Of a DNA stretch of 6,659 nt, positions 1 through 5,596 are shown in pieces. This DNA is from Clostridiales bacterium. GTDB taxonomy: Bacteria; Bacillota; Clostridia; Oscillospirales; Oscillospiraceae. The stretch is taken from positions 1 to 6,659 of the forward strand of contig JAJQHP010000226.1 in the NCBI GenBank assembly GCA_021199695.1. Reading direction: 5' to 3'. Position 1 is the stretch's first letter. The number at the start of each line of letters is the position of its first letter. The notes under the pieces were generated by a model. The model was not told where the DNA came from. It did no database searches and saw nothing but the letters and a program-made list of their open reading frames with translations. Both the position numbers and the translations under genes were made by a program.

Positions 1-1394
1 AGGTCAAGTCCCACCCGGATCACATCGTCCGGCTTTTGTTGGGACAGTTGAACAATCGTCTCCACATGCCCCGTCCTCGGAAACATATCCACCGCCTCAG
101 CCCTTATCGCCCGGTATCCTCCTGCCTCCAACAGCTTCAAATCCCGTGCCAGTGTTGCCGGGTCGCAGGAGACGTAGACCACCCGCTGGGGCGACATACG
201 GCAGATGGCGTCGATGACCTGGGCGGACAGACCCTTTCTCGGCGGATCTACCGAGATGACGTCCGGGCGCAGCCCCCGCTCTGCCAGAAGCCTGGCCGCC
301 TCTCCGGCGTCGGCACAGAAAAACTCCGCATTATCCAGCCCGTTCCTGCGGGCGTTTTCCTTTGCGTCCTCGATGGCCTGGGGGACGATTTCCGCTCCCA
401 GCACCCGTCCCGCCCTGGTAGCCATGACCAGGCTGATGGTCCCCGTGCCACAGTAGAGATCCAGCACCGTCTCCCGCCCGGTCAGCCCGGCAAACTCCAG
501 CGCCCGGCCGTAGAGCACCTCCGCCTGCGCCCGGTTCACCTGGAAGAAGGAGGGCACGGACAGCCGGAAGGTCAGCCCGCAGAGGGTATCGTCCAGATAG
601 TCCCTCCCCCACAGCACCCGGTACTCCGGCCCAAGAATCACGTTGGTGCGCCGGGTGTTGCAGTTGAGCACCACCCCTGCCAGGGAGGGAAACACATCCC
701 GCAGACATTGGAGCAGCTCGGCGGTGTGAGGCAGCTCGGCGCCGTTGACGACCAGACAAATCAGCAGTTCACCGGCCCGGTTGGTGCGGCAAAAGATATG
801 CCGCACCAGCCCGGTGTGGGTCCCTTCGTCGTAGGCGGGAACCGCATATTTCTCCATCCAGGCCCGAATACACCCACCCGCCCGGTTGGACAGCTCTGGC
901 TGAAGAAGACAGCGCTCCACATCGATTACATCGTGGCTCCGCTGGCGATAAAAGCCCACCCTGACCCTGCCGTCCTCGCCGCTGCTTACCGGAAACTGCA
1001 CCTTGTTCCGATATCCGTCCCGCTGGGCGGCGCCATGGATACAGGAGACGGCCAGTTCCAGACCGCCGATACGCCGGAGGGCGTCGTTCACCTGTTCTGT
1101 TTTCAGCCGCAGCTCCTCCTCATAGGTCATGTGCCGGAGCTGACAGCCGCCGCACCGGGGATAATAGGGACAATCCGGCTCAATGCGGGCAGGGGAGGGG
1201 GCCAGCACCTCCATCAGACGGCCCCAGGCGCAGTGCTTTGTCACCTTCATCAGAGAGATCCTGGCTGTCTCTCCTGCCAGAGCGCCCCGGACGAATACGG
1301 CCAGCCCGTCCTCCAGACGCCCGACCCCCTCTCCCTGGCTGGTGTAGCCGGTAAAGGTGACGGTCTGTTCGGTGTTTTTCAGCGGATGAGACAT
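1..1394 (-). CDS. rlmD: 23S rRNA (uracil-C5)-methyltransferase RlmD/RlmCD type, 3' end outside window
   Basis: This cytosolic enzyme methylates C5 of uridines in 23S rRNA using S-adenosylmethionine. I translated 464 codons from the ATG at 1394, which has an AGGAGG site at 1402-1407 with 7 nt spacing. Residues about 10-64 look like a TRAM RNA-binding domain. Cys75, Cys81, Cys84 and Cys162 fit the family's [4Fe-4S] ligands. The Rossmann methyltransferase part shows FFQVN (283-287), DLYCGTGT (312-319) and DPPRKG (383-388). The nucleophile should be Cys410 in VSCDPATLARD, and the base Glu446 in HVETIV. The frame stays open past the usual family end into KPDDVIRVGLD and leaves the window, so a C-terminal extension is likely. 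The long plus-strand frame over this gene is a shadow. Firmicute homologues may modify both U747 and U1939, so the exact target cannot be fixed from sequence. The family call is very secure. Confidence 0.95.
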   Translation of the reverse strand, partial: MSHPLKNTEQTVTFTGYTSQGEGVGRLEDGLAVFVRGALAGETARISLMKVTKHCAWGRLMEVLAPSPARIEPDCPYYPRCGGCQLRHMTYEEELRLKTEQVNDALRRIGGLELAVSCIHGAAQRDGYRNKVQFPVSSGEDGRVRVGFYRQRSHDVIDVERCLLQPELSNRAGGCIRAWMEKYAVPAYDEGTHTGLVRHIFCRTNRAGELLICLVVNGAELPHTAELLQCLRDVFPSLAGVVLNCNTRRTNVILGPEYRVLWGRDYLDDTLCGLTFRLSVPSFFQVNRAQAEVLYGRALEFAGLTGRETVLDLYCGTGTISLVMATRAGRVLGAEIVPQAIEDAKENARRNGLDNAEFFCADAGEAARLLAERGLRPDVISVDPPRKGLSAQVIDAICRMSPQRVVYVSCDPATLARDLKLLEAGGYRAIRAEAVDMFPRTGHVETIVQLSQQKPDDVIRVGLD

Positions 1395-1429
1395 GGCGGG
1401 GCCTCCTGTCAGACAAATTTTTCTCCCTC

Positions 1430-1458
1430 ATTATACTTCTCCTGTTCCCTGGGCGCAA
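1430..1458 (-). promoter_or_regulatory. Promoter of the rlmD-type gene
   Basis: On the minus strand a perfect -10 box TATAAT (1435-1430) lies 17 nt from TTGCGC (1458-1453). The -35 box matches the TTGACA consensus at only three positions, but the spacing is ideal. Transcription would start near 1423 and give a short leader ahead of the AGGAGG at 1402-1407. Confidence 0.6.
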
Positions 1459-1498
1459 GAAAATTCAAAGTGCTCTGCCCGGAAACGCTTCTATCTGA

Positions 1499-1515
1499 CA
1501 AAATGTGAAATTTTG
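1499..1515. promoter_or_regulatory. Small palindrome in the divergent intergenic region, possible operator
   Basis: CAAAAT and ATTTTG form a perfect 6-nt inverted repeat around the 5-nt centre GTGAA. It lies between the two divergent promoters, upstream of both -35 boxes. TetR-family repressors often bind palindromes in the intergenic region next to their own gene, so this could be an autoregulatory site. An AT-rich 6-bp palindrome can also arise by chance, so the assignment is weak. Confidence 0.25.
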
Positions 1516-1536
1516 CCCAATTATGGCCCTCCCCCC

Positions 1537-1564
1537 TTGCAAAAGCGGCGGTTTCTGATATACT
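1537..1564 (+). promoter_or_regulatory. Promoter of the TetR-family regulator gene
   Basis: TTGCAA (1537-1542) is followed after 16 nt by TATACT (1559-1564). A TG one base upstream of the -10 box makes it an extended -10 element. The predicted start is near 1571, leaving a leader of about 35 nt to the GTG start codon. Confidence 0.65.
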
Positions 1565-1606
1565 TTTCTGTAAAATAAGTGCTACAAGGGGAAGGGAGTG
1601 TGCAGC

Positions 1607-2179
1607 GTGTCAGATTCCAACATCACTAAGCGGGCGCTGGCCGCCGCCCTGAAGCAGCTCATGGAGGAGGAACCCTTCGCCAAAATCAGCGTGGGTGAAA
1701 TCTGCGAGCGCTGCCAGCTCAACCGGAAGAGCTTCTATTACCACTTTCAGGACAAATACGATCTGGTGAACTGGATCTTTGACACCGAATTTATCGCGGC
1801 GGCCAGCCAGCGGGATTACCATCACAACTGGGAGGTCTTTCACGACCTGGCTGATTATTTTTATGAAAATCGTCGATTCTATCGCAAGGCACTCCAAATC
1901 AAAGGGCAGAATTCCTTCCGGGATCACTTCCGGGAGCTGATGTTCCCCTTCCTGTCTGCCATCCTTCAGCCGGTGGTCTCCGACCACGCCAGCGACGATG
2001 ACCCTGGGTTGCTGGAATTTCAGATCAATTTCTGTTCCGATGCACTGATTGCCACCATGGAGCGCTGGCTGCTGGATCGGGAGCCTGCCCCGCCGGAAAT
2101 TTTTCTTCGCCGCCTGCGCTCCTGTCTCCAGATGATCTCCGATGGGGTCAGCGACGATCTGTTTTTCCAGGGAAAGTAG
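1607..2179 (+). CDS. TetR/AcrR-family transcriptional regulator (DhaS-like)
   Basis: This is a predicted DNA-binding one-component regulator of 190 residues, normal for the family. The N-terminal helix-turn-helix covers about residues 5-52. Its signature is ISVGEICERCQLNRKSFYYHFQDKYDL (split here as ISVGEICERC, then LNRKSFYYHF, then DKYDL). The C-terminal helical domain contains FYRKALQIKGQNSF (91-104), typical of the short DhaS-like branch whose best-known member controls dihydroxyacetone kinase genes. I chose the GTG at 1607 because GGGAG ends 8 nt upstream and family proteins begin MSDS-ITK-AL. An in-frame GTG at 1598, with AAGGGG 6 nt upstream, is the alternative and would add three residues. 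The gene is divergent from the rRNA methyltransferase. No dha genes are visible, so the ligand and targets are unknown. It may repress itself or the divergent gene. Confidence 0.88.
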   Translation: MSDSNITKRALAAALKQLMEEEPFAKISVGEICERCQLNRKSFYYHFQDKYDLVNWIFDTEFIAAASQRDYHHNWEVFHDLADYFYENRRFYRKALQIKGQNSFRDHFRELMFPFLSAILQPVVSDHASDDDPGLLEFQINFCSDALIATMERWLLDREPAPPEIFLRRLRSCLQMISDGVSDDLFFQGK

Positions 2180-2204
2180 GCCCTGGCTCCGTCAGGACAC
2201 AGGA

Positions 2205-2236
2205 AAATGGCGTGGCAAACGTATGCCACGCCATTT
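2205..2236. repeat. Terminator-like hairpin, left direct repeat of element copy 1
   Basis: AAATGGCGTGGCA and its exact complement TGCCACGCCATTT form a perfect 13-bp stem with loop AACGTA, 25 nt after the stop of the TetR-family gene. It ends in TTT and is a candidate terminator for that gene, although the U-tract is short. The same 32 nt recur exactly, in the same direction, at 2397-2428. The two copies bracket the 160-bp element with no extra bases. Confidence 0.85.
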
Positions 2237-2396
2237 GAGACTGTCAAAAAAAGCTTGAGACTTCCGCAATAGAGCAGCGGGGGTGCGGAGGAGGGGGCAA
2301 AAAGCCCCCTTCGCGTGCAATAAGAAACGATTTTTAGAACTTTTTCAAAGTTCAAAAATCGTACTCAGCGTGGCAAAAAGGATTTTTGACACGCTG
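2237..2396 (+). mobile_element. MITE-like repeat element, copy 1 (160 bp, no ORF)
   Basis: This copy matches the inverse complement of 3608-3769 over its full length, with three substitutions and two 1-nt indels (about 97% identity). The ends are imperfect inverted repeats: GAGACTGTCAAAAA at the left and CAGCGTGTCAAAAA read inward from the right, 11 of 14 identical. Internal hairpins are AGGGGGC/GCCCCCT (2292-2310), an about 15-bp stem with one bulged A (2328-2361), and TCAGCGTG..CACGCTGA (2365-2397) with one G-A mismatch. It encodes no convincing protein. Both ends abut the two identical 32-nt hairpin repeats, as expected for an insertion with target duplication. A transposase would have to act in trans. 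The parent family is not identifiable from the window. Confidence 0.75.
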
Positions 2397-2428
2397 AAAT
2401 GGCGTGGCAAACGTATGCCACGCCATTT
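2397..2428. repeat. Hairpin repeat, right direct repeat of element copy 1
   Basis: This is an exact second copy of the 32-nt hairpin at 2205-2236. The asymmetric loop AACGTA reads the same way in both, so they are direct repeats, not inverted ones. It begins at the base following the element's CACGCTG end. The most economical explanation is a target-site duplication of the original hairpin. Confidence 0.8.
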
Positions 2429-2635
2429 CCAGTCTGCCGGTCGGCGCGGGGGTCTTCCAGCCGGCTTTGAATGTCTGCGAGGACGATATTGGTCATCGGG
2501 TGCTCGCCTGCTCGTCGGAGGGAATGACGGCCTTTGAACTGGAGAGGGAGGCTTCTTGGGGCTGCATATCCGGGGATACAGTCCCATTTTTGGTTAAAAT
2601 GCACCAAAGATTTTACATTTTCAGGGTAGACAAAC
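2429..2635. other. Gene-free stretch, nothing recognisable
   Basis: This about 200-nt tract lies between the element and the leader of the HAD gene. Short frames on both strands have no start with a good ribosome site and no protein I recognise. The first part is GC-rich and about 2581-2625 turns AT-rich. TTGGT and ACCAA (2590-2607) form a short inverted repeat there. I found no convincing promoter for the downstream gene: the best candidate, TTGGTT at 2590 with TTACAT at 2613, is weak. The tract may be a decayed gene remnant, but nothing proves it. Confidence 0.4.
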
Positions 2636-2670
2636 GGCTGCCCGTGTGCTACAGTACCCCACGGACAGCC
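2636..2670 (+). promoter_or_regulatory. Hairpin in the leader of the HAD phosphatase gene
   Basis: GGCTG-C-CCGTG (2636-2646) can pair with CACGG-A-CAGCC (2660-2670). This is ten pairs with one C-A mismatch and a 13-nt loop, ending 44 nt before the chosen start codon. No T-run follows, so it is not a normal terminator on the plus strand. It may only be a remnant structure or a leader fold, and I do not recognise a riboswitch. Confidence 0.3.
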
Positions 2671-2714
2671 CCAGAGGCGTCCTGATTTTGAATCGAACAG
2701 GAGTTATTTCTTAT

Positions 2715-3566
2715 ATGCAGGAAAACACAAATATCCTTGATTTCAACCGCAAGACCGGTTTTATATGCGATATGGACGGCGTCATCTATCACGGCAACCA
2801 GGTGCTGCCCGGGGTGGCGGAGTTCATCCAGTGGCTCCAGGAGGAGAAAAAGGAATATCTCTTCCTGACCAACAACAGCGGATATACCCCCCGGGAGCTG
2901 CACCAGAAGCTGGCCCGGATGGGCCTGGAGGTGCCGGAGGAGCATTTCTACACCAGCGCCCTGGCCGCCGCCGCCTTTTTAAAGGAGCAGGCCCCCGGCT
3001 GCTCCGCCTACGTCATCGGAGAGGCAGGTCTGCTCAACGCCCTGTACGATGCAGGTATTACCATGAACGACGTGAACCCGGACTACGTGGTGGTGGGGGA
3101 GGGGAGAACCTACTCTCTGGACTCCCTGACCAAGGCCACCAACCTGGTCATGGCTGGGGCAAAGCTCATCGGGGCCAACTCGGACGTGTCCGGCCCCATT
3201 GAAAACGGCATCGCCCCCGCCTGTGGGGCGCTGATCGCTCCCATCGAGATGGCTACGGGCAATCGGGCCTACTTCTGCGGTAAGCCCAACCCCCTGATGA
3301 TGCGCACCGGCCTGCGTCTGCTCCACTGTCACTCGGAGGACGCCGTCATGGTGGGCGACCGGATGGATACCGACGTGATCTCCGGCCTGGAGAGCGGTAT
3401 GTCCACCGTCCTGGTGCTCTCCGGTTGCTCCACACCGGAGACGATCAAGACCTATGCCTATCGCCCCTCCATCGTCCTGGACGGAGTGGGGGATATCCCC
3501 CGTCTTGCCCATGCGGGGAAGAAGCGCACATCCTCCCGGCGCTCTGATACATCAAAACAGGCCTGA
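2715..3566 (+). CDS. HAD-superfamily subclass IIA phosphatase (NagD-like)
   Basis: This is a predicted Mg2+-dependent cytosolic phosphohydrolase of 283 residues, near the usual length for NagD/p-nitrophenylphosphatase-type HAD-IIA enzymes. All four HAD motifs are present: DMDGVIYHG (Asp19 nucleophile, Asp21 acid/base), TNNSG (from Thr52), Lys190 in CGKPNP, and VGDRMDTDV (Asp215). The middle part, with GANSD and GPIENGIAPACGAL (about 153-172), matches the IIA cap region. The frame is open upstream to a GTG at 2646, but the family N-terminus starts just before motif I, so I chose the ATG at 2715. AGGAG (2699-2703) is 11 nt away, slightly far. Relatives act on nucleotide or sugar phosphates, or remove glycolytic by-products such as phosphoglycolate. 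The substrate here cannot be told from sequence. The basic, Ser-rich tail (about 268-283) falls outside the conserved fold. The gene is flanked by two inverted copies of the repeat element. Confidence 0.93.
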   Translation: MQENTNILDFNRKTGFICDMDGVIYHGNQVLPGVAEFIQWLQEEKKEYLFLTNNSGYTPRELHQKLARMGLEVPEEHFYTSALAAAAFLKEQAPGCSAYVIGEAGLLNALYDAGITMNDVNPDYVVVGEGRTYSLDSLTKATNLVMAGAKLIGANSDVSGPIENGIAPACGALIAPIEMATGNRAYFCGKPNPLMMRTGLRLLHCHSEDAVMVGDRMDTDVISGLESGMSTVLVLSGCSTPETIKTYAYRPSIVLDGVGDIPRLAHAGKKRTSSRRSDTSKQA

Positions 3567-3570
3567 CCCA

Positions 3571-3607
3571 AAACAGCCCCGACCGGTTTGCCCGGTCAGG
3601 GCTGTTT
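3571..3607 (+). terminator. Intrinsic-type terminator after the HAD gene, also left direct repeat of element copy 2
   Basis: AAACAGCCC-C-GACCGG pairs with CCGGTC-A-GGGCTGTTT around the loop TTTGC: fifteen pairs with one C-A mismatch, closing on TTT. It starts 4 nt after the HAD stop codon. The segment 3572-3607 recurs at 3770-3805 in direct orientation, with only two mismatches, both in the loop. Confidence 0.8.
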
Positions 3608-3769
3608 CAGCGTGGCAAAAATCTTTTTTGCCACGCTGAGTACGATTTTTGAACTTTGAAAAAGTTCTAAAAATCGTTTCTTACTGCACGCGAAGGGGGC
3701 TTTTTGCCCCCTCCTCCGCACCCCCCGCTGCTCTATTGCGGAAGTCTCAAGCATTTTTTTGACAGTCTC
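3608..3769 (-). mobile_element. MITE-like repeat element, copy 2 (162 bp, inverted)
   Basis: This is the inverted second copy of the element at 2237-2396. Against copy 1 it has two single-base insertions (one T after the A7 tract, one G in the G5 run) and three substitutions. One substitution restores a G-C pair, so the end hairpin (3607-3639) is a perfect 15-bp stem with loop TCT. The bulged stem lies at 3643-3676 and the G/C hairpin at 3694-3712. It has no ORF. Its ends abut the two copies of the HAD/alr intergenic hairpin without extra bases. It lies in the convergent gap, so it interrupts no coding sequence. Confidence 0.75.
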
Positions 3770-3804
3770 AACAGCCCCGACCGGTTCACCCGGTCAGGGC
3801 TGTT
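3770..3804 (-). terminator. Terminator-like hairpin after alr, right direct repeat of element copy 2
   Basis: AACAGCCC-C-GACCGG pairs with CCGGTC-A-GGGCTGTT around the loop TTCAC. The hairpin lies 17 nt beyond the alr stop codon and could end the nnrD-lipoprotein-alr transcript. It is the second copy of the hairpin at 3571-3607. Before the element inserted, one hairpin probably served both convergent transcripts. Inside the element a T7 run on the plus strand precedes this hairpin, but on the minus strand no U-tract follows it. Confidence 0.65.
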
Positions 3805-3821
3805 TCTATGCCGTCAGGCTG

Positions 3822-4943
3822 TTATTCCACATACACCCGCTTCACCCGGGGGGACACGGCGCACAGCAGTTCGTAGGAGATGGTGCCCAGAGCGTCTGCC
3901 TTCTCCTCCAGGGGAAGGCCGTCGCCGAACACTGTGACCTCATCTCCCACCTGGACCTGGGGGAGATCGGTGACGTCCAGCATACACATATCCATACACA
4001 CCCGGCCGATCTGGGGCACCCGCTGTCCCCGCACCAGCATCTCCTGCCGGTTGGAGAGCAGACGAAACAGGCCGTCGGCGTAGCCCACCGGCACCGCCGC
4101 CACCAGGCTGTCCCGCTCCAGAGTGTAGGTCCGGCCGTAGCTGACGCAGGTGCCCCTGGGGAGCCGCTTTACCGACACCACATGGCTCTTGACCTCCATC
4201 ACCGGCTCCAGAGGGATTTTTCCGTCGCAGGAGTGGTCAGGGGAGTGACCGTAGAGCAGGATGCCCGGACGGATCATGTCCAGGTGGGCCTGAGGATAGT
4301 TCAGCGTGGCGGCCCCGGCGCAGCAGTGGCGGATGGGGAAGGTGATGCCCATCGTCTCCAGTCGCTCCAGCAGCGAACGGAACCGTCTGATCTGCAGTTC
4401 GGAGTATTCCGGGCAGGTGTCTGCGTCGGAGAAGTGCATAAAGATGCCCTCCGGCTCCAGACCGGGGAGCCGGGCCATCTCCGCCAGGGACTCCGCCCCC
4501 TGCTTCAAATGGCTCTCGTCACAGAGAATACCCAGCCGGGACATTCCCGTATCTGCCTTCAGGTGACACCGGAGCCGTCCGCCGAGAGACAATGCCGCGT
4601 CAGAGAAGGCCCTGGCCTGCTCCGGGTCGTAGACCGTCTGGACGATGCGCTGCCGGAGCAGGGCCTCCGTGGCGGAGACGGGGGTGTAGCCCAGAATGAG
4701 GATGGGCGCCTGAACGCCCGCCTCCCGCAGCTCCTCCGCCTCGTCCAGGCAGGCCACCAGCAGATAGTCTGCCCCCAGCTGCTCCAGCTTCTTTGCCACG
4801 GGGACAGCCCCGTGGCCGTAGGCGTTGGCCTTGACCAGTCCCGCAAATTTGCTGTGGGGGGCCAGCTTACGCAGCGTCTCATAATTCCGGGCCAGCCGGT
4901 CCAGGTGAATGACCGCCCAGGTGCGGCTCGTCTGTTCTGTCAT
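3822..4943 (-). CDS. alr: Alanine racemase
   Basis: This PLP enzyme interconverts L- and D-alanine and supplies D-alanine for peptidoglycan. It has 373 residues, the normal length. The PLP lysine is Lys38 in VKANAYGHG. KADTGMSRLG carries Lys129 and Arg136, at the positions of the carbamylated lysine and active-site arginine of the Geobacillus enzyme. RPGILLYG (Arg225) contacts the cofactor. Tyr269 in CVSYGRTYT is the second catalytic base, and GRVCMDM (313-319) is the conserved C-terminal motif. The ATG at 4943 is chosen because GAAGGAAG ends 8 nt upstream. An ATG at 4976 would add 11 residues without a site. It is last in the minus-strand operon, 44 nt after the lipoprotein gene. A LolA-like lipoprotein gene also precedes alr in Bacillus subtilis (ydcC). 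The 438-codon plus-strand frame over it is a shadow. Confidence 0.97.
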   Translation of the reverse strand: MTEQTSRTWAVIHLDRLARNYETLRKLAPHSKFAGLVKANAYGHGAVPVAKKLEQLGADYLLVACLDEAEELREAGVQAPILILGYTPVSATEALLRQRIVQTVYDPEQARAFSDAALSLGGRLRCHLKADTGMSRLGILCDESHLKQGAESLAEMARLPGLEPEGIFMHFSDADTCPEYSELQIRRFRSLLERLETMGITFPIRHCCAGAATLNYPQAHLDMIRPGILLYGHSPDHSCDGKIPLEPVMEVKSHVVSVKRLPRGTCVSYGRTYTLERDSLVAAVPVGYADGLFRLLSNRQEMLVRGQRVPQIGRVCMDMCMLDVTDLPQVQVGDEVTVFGDGLPLEEKADALGTISYELLCAVSPRVKRVYVE

Positions 4944-4987
4944 GGGTATCGCTTCCTTCTTTTGTCTGTAGTGCAAACGTCAGGAGG

Positions 4988-5584
4988 TCAGCCCTCCTCT
5001 ATCGTAAACTCAGTAAAAGTCACCGAGACGACCCGATCCTCTCCCCACAGGATATCCGCCTGCCGGAGGGCATAAGTCTCCGGGTCAGCCCAAATCGCCA
5101 CCCGGCTCTCCTCATCGGCGGTCTTGGGGTTTTGGAGCAGGAGGTAAAGGCTCTCTCCGTCCTCTCCCCAGGCGGGGGAGCCGCTCTCGATAACGGAGCC
5201 GGACTGACAGGCAGACAGGATCACCGGCATGGCGTCCGCCGGGGAGAGGCCGTCCGGGGAGAGGGCCCCCGTCTCCAGGGAGATGCCCTCATACTCCAGA
5301 CTGGCGGACCCGCCGGACCAGGCGGTTCCCGTCCCCGCGATGGACTCCGGTGCTGTGACCGTCATGGTCCCATTACTGGCGTTGCCGGAGAGGGTCACGG
5401 TGTACTGATAGGCCCGGTCGCCGTAGTCGGCGGTGATCTCCGCCGAGGCCTGAAAGCCGGTCATGGCCTGATAGATCGCCCGCAGCTCCTCCGTCTTTGC
5501 CTCAGTGCTCTGTCCCAGCAGTCCGCAGCCGCTCAGCAGCAGGACGATGGGGAGTATCATCAGTGCGCCCTTGCTATGGCGCAT
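4988..5584 (-). CDS. LolA-like membrane lipoprotein (YdcC-type position)
   Basis: This is a predicted lipoprotein of 198 residues on the outer face of the cytoplasmic membrane. The N-terminus has basic residues (MRHSKG), a hydrophobic stretch (about 8-17) and the lipobox LSGC, so the mature protein should start at lipidated Cys20. The rest alternates short beta-like segments, such as YQYTVTLSG and GTMTVTAPE, ending in ADPETYALRQADI and VTFTEFTIEEG. That is the pattern of the LolA/LppX-like beta-sheet fold. It is second in the operon. An AGGAGG site overlaps the nnrD stop region and lies 7 nt before the ATG, suggesting coupled translation. YdcC, next to alr in Bacillus subtilis, is a lipoprotein linked to sporulation. 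A related role here is inferred from position only. The lipoprotein call is strong, the fold moderate, the function open. Confidence 0.85.
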   Translation of the reverse strand: MRHSKGALMILPIVLLLSGCGLLGQSTEAKTEELRAIYQAMTGFQASAEITADYGDRAYQYTVTLSGNASNGTMTVTAPESIAGTGTAWSGGSASLEYEGISLETGALSPDGLSPADAMPVILSACQSGSVIESGSPAWGEDGESLYLLLQNPKTADEESRVAIWADPETYALRQADILWGEDRVVSVTFTEFTIEEG

Positions 5585-5596
5585 TGAACTTCCTCC

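Noticed and set aside
36..1508. Open plus-strand frame of 490 codons
   Set aside because: It is antisense to the RlmD-type gene, whose product has all family motifs. The frame's protein is rich in Pro, Gln, His and Arg, typical of a GC-rich shadow, and matches nothing known to me.
2205..2428. CRISPR-like arrangement of two identical 32-nt palindromic repeats
   Set aside because: There are only two repeats, 160 nt apart. The intervening sequence recurs elsewhere in the window next to a different hairpin, which fits a transposed element and not a spacer.
2464..2607. Possible truncated minus-strand gene
   Set aside because: A minus-strand reading contains a plausible-looking stretch near MTNIVLADIQSRL, but there is no Shine-Dalgarno site and it runs directly into the hairpin repeat. 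I could not support a family.
2283..2685. Several short frames on both strands over the element and the gene-free stretch
   Set aside because: They read through hairpins, overlap each other, and lack ribosome sites. The residues shared between frames come from the repeated hairpin sequence, not from protein homology.
3759..5075. Open plus-strand frame of 438 codons
   Set aside because: It runs antisense across alr and into the lipoprotein gene, both clearly real. It has no ribosome site or recognisable motif and begins inside the repeat element.
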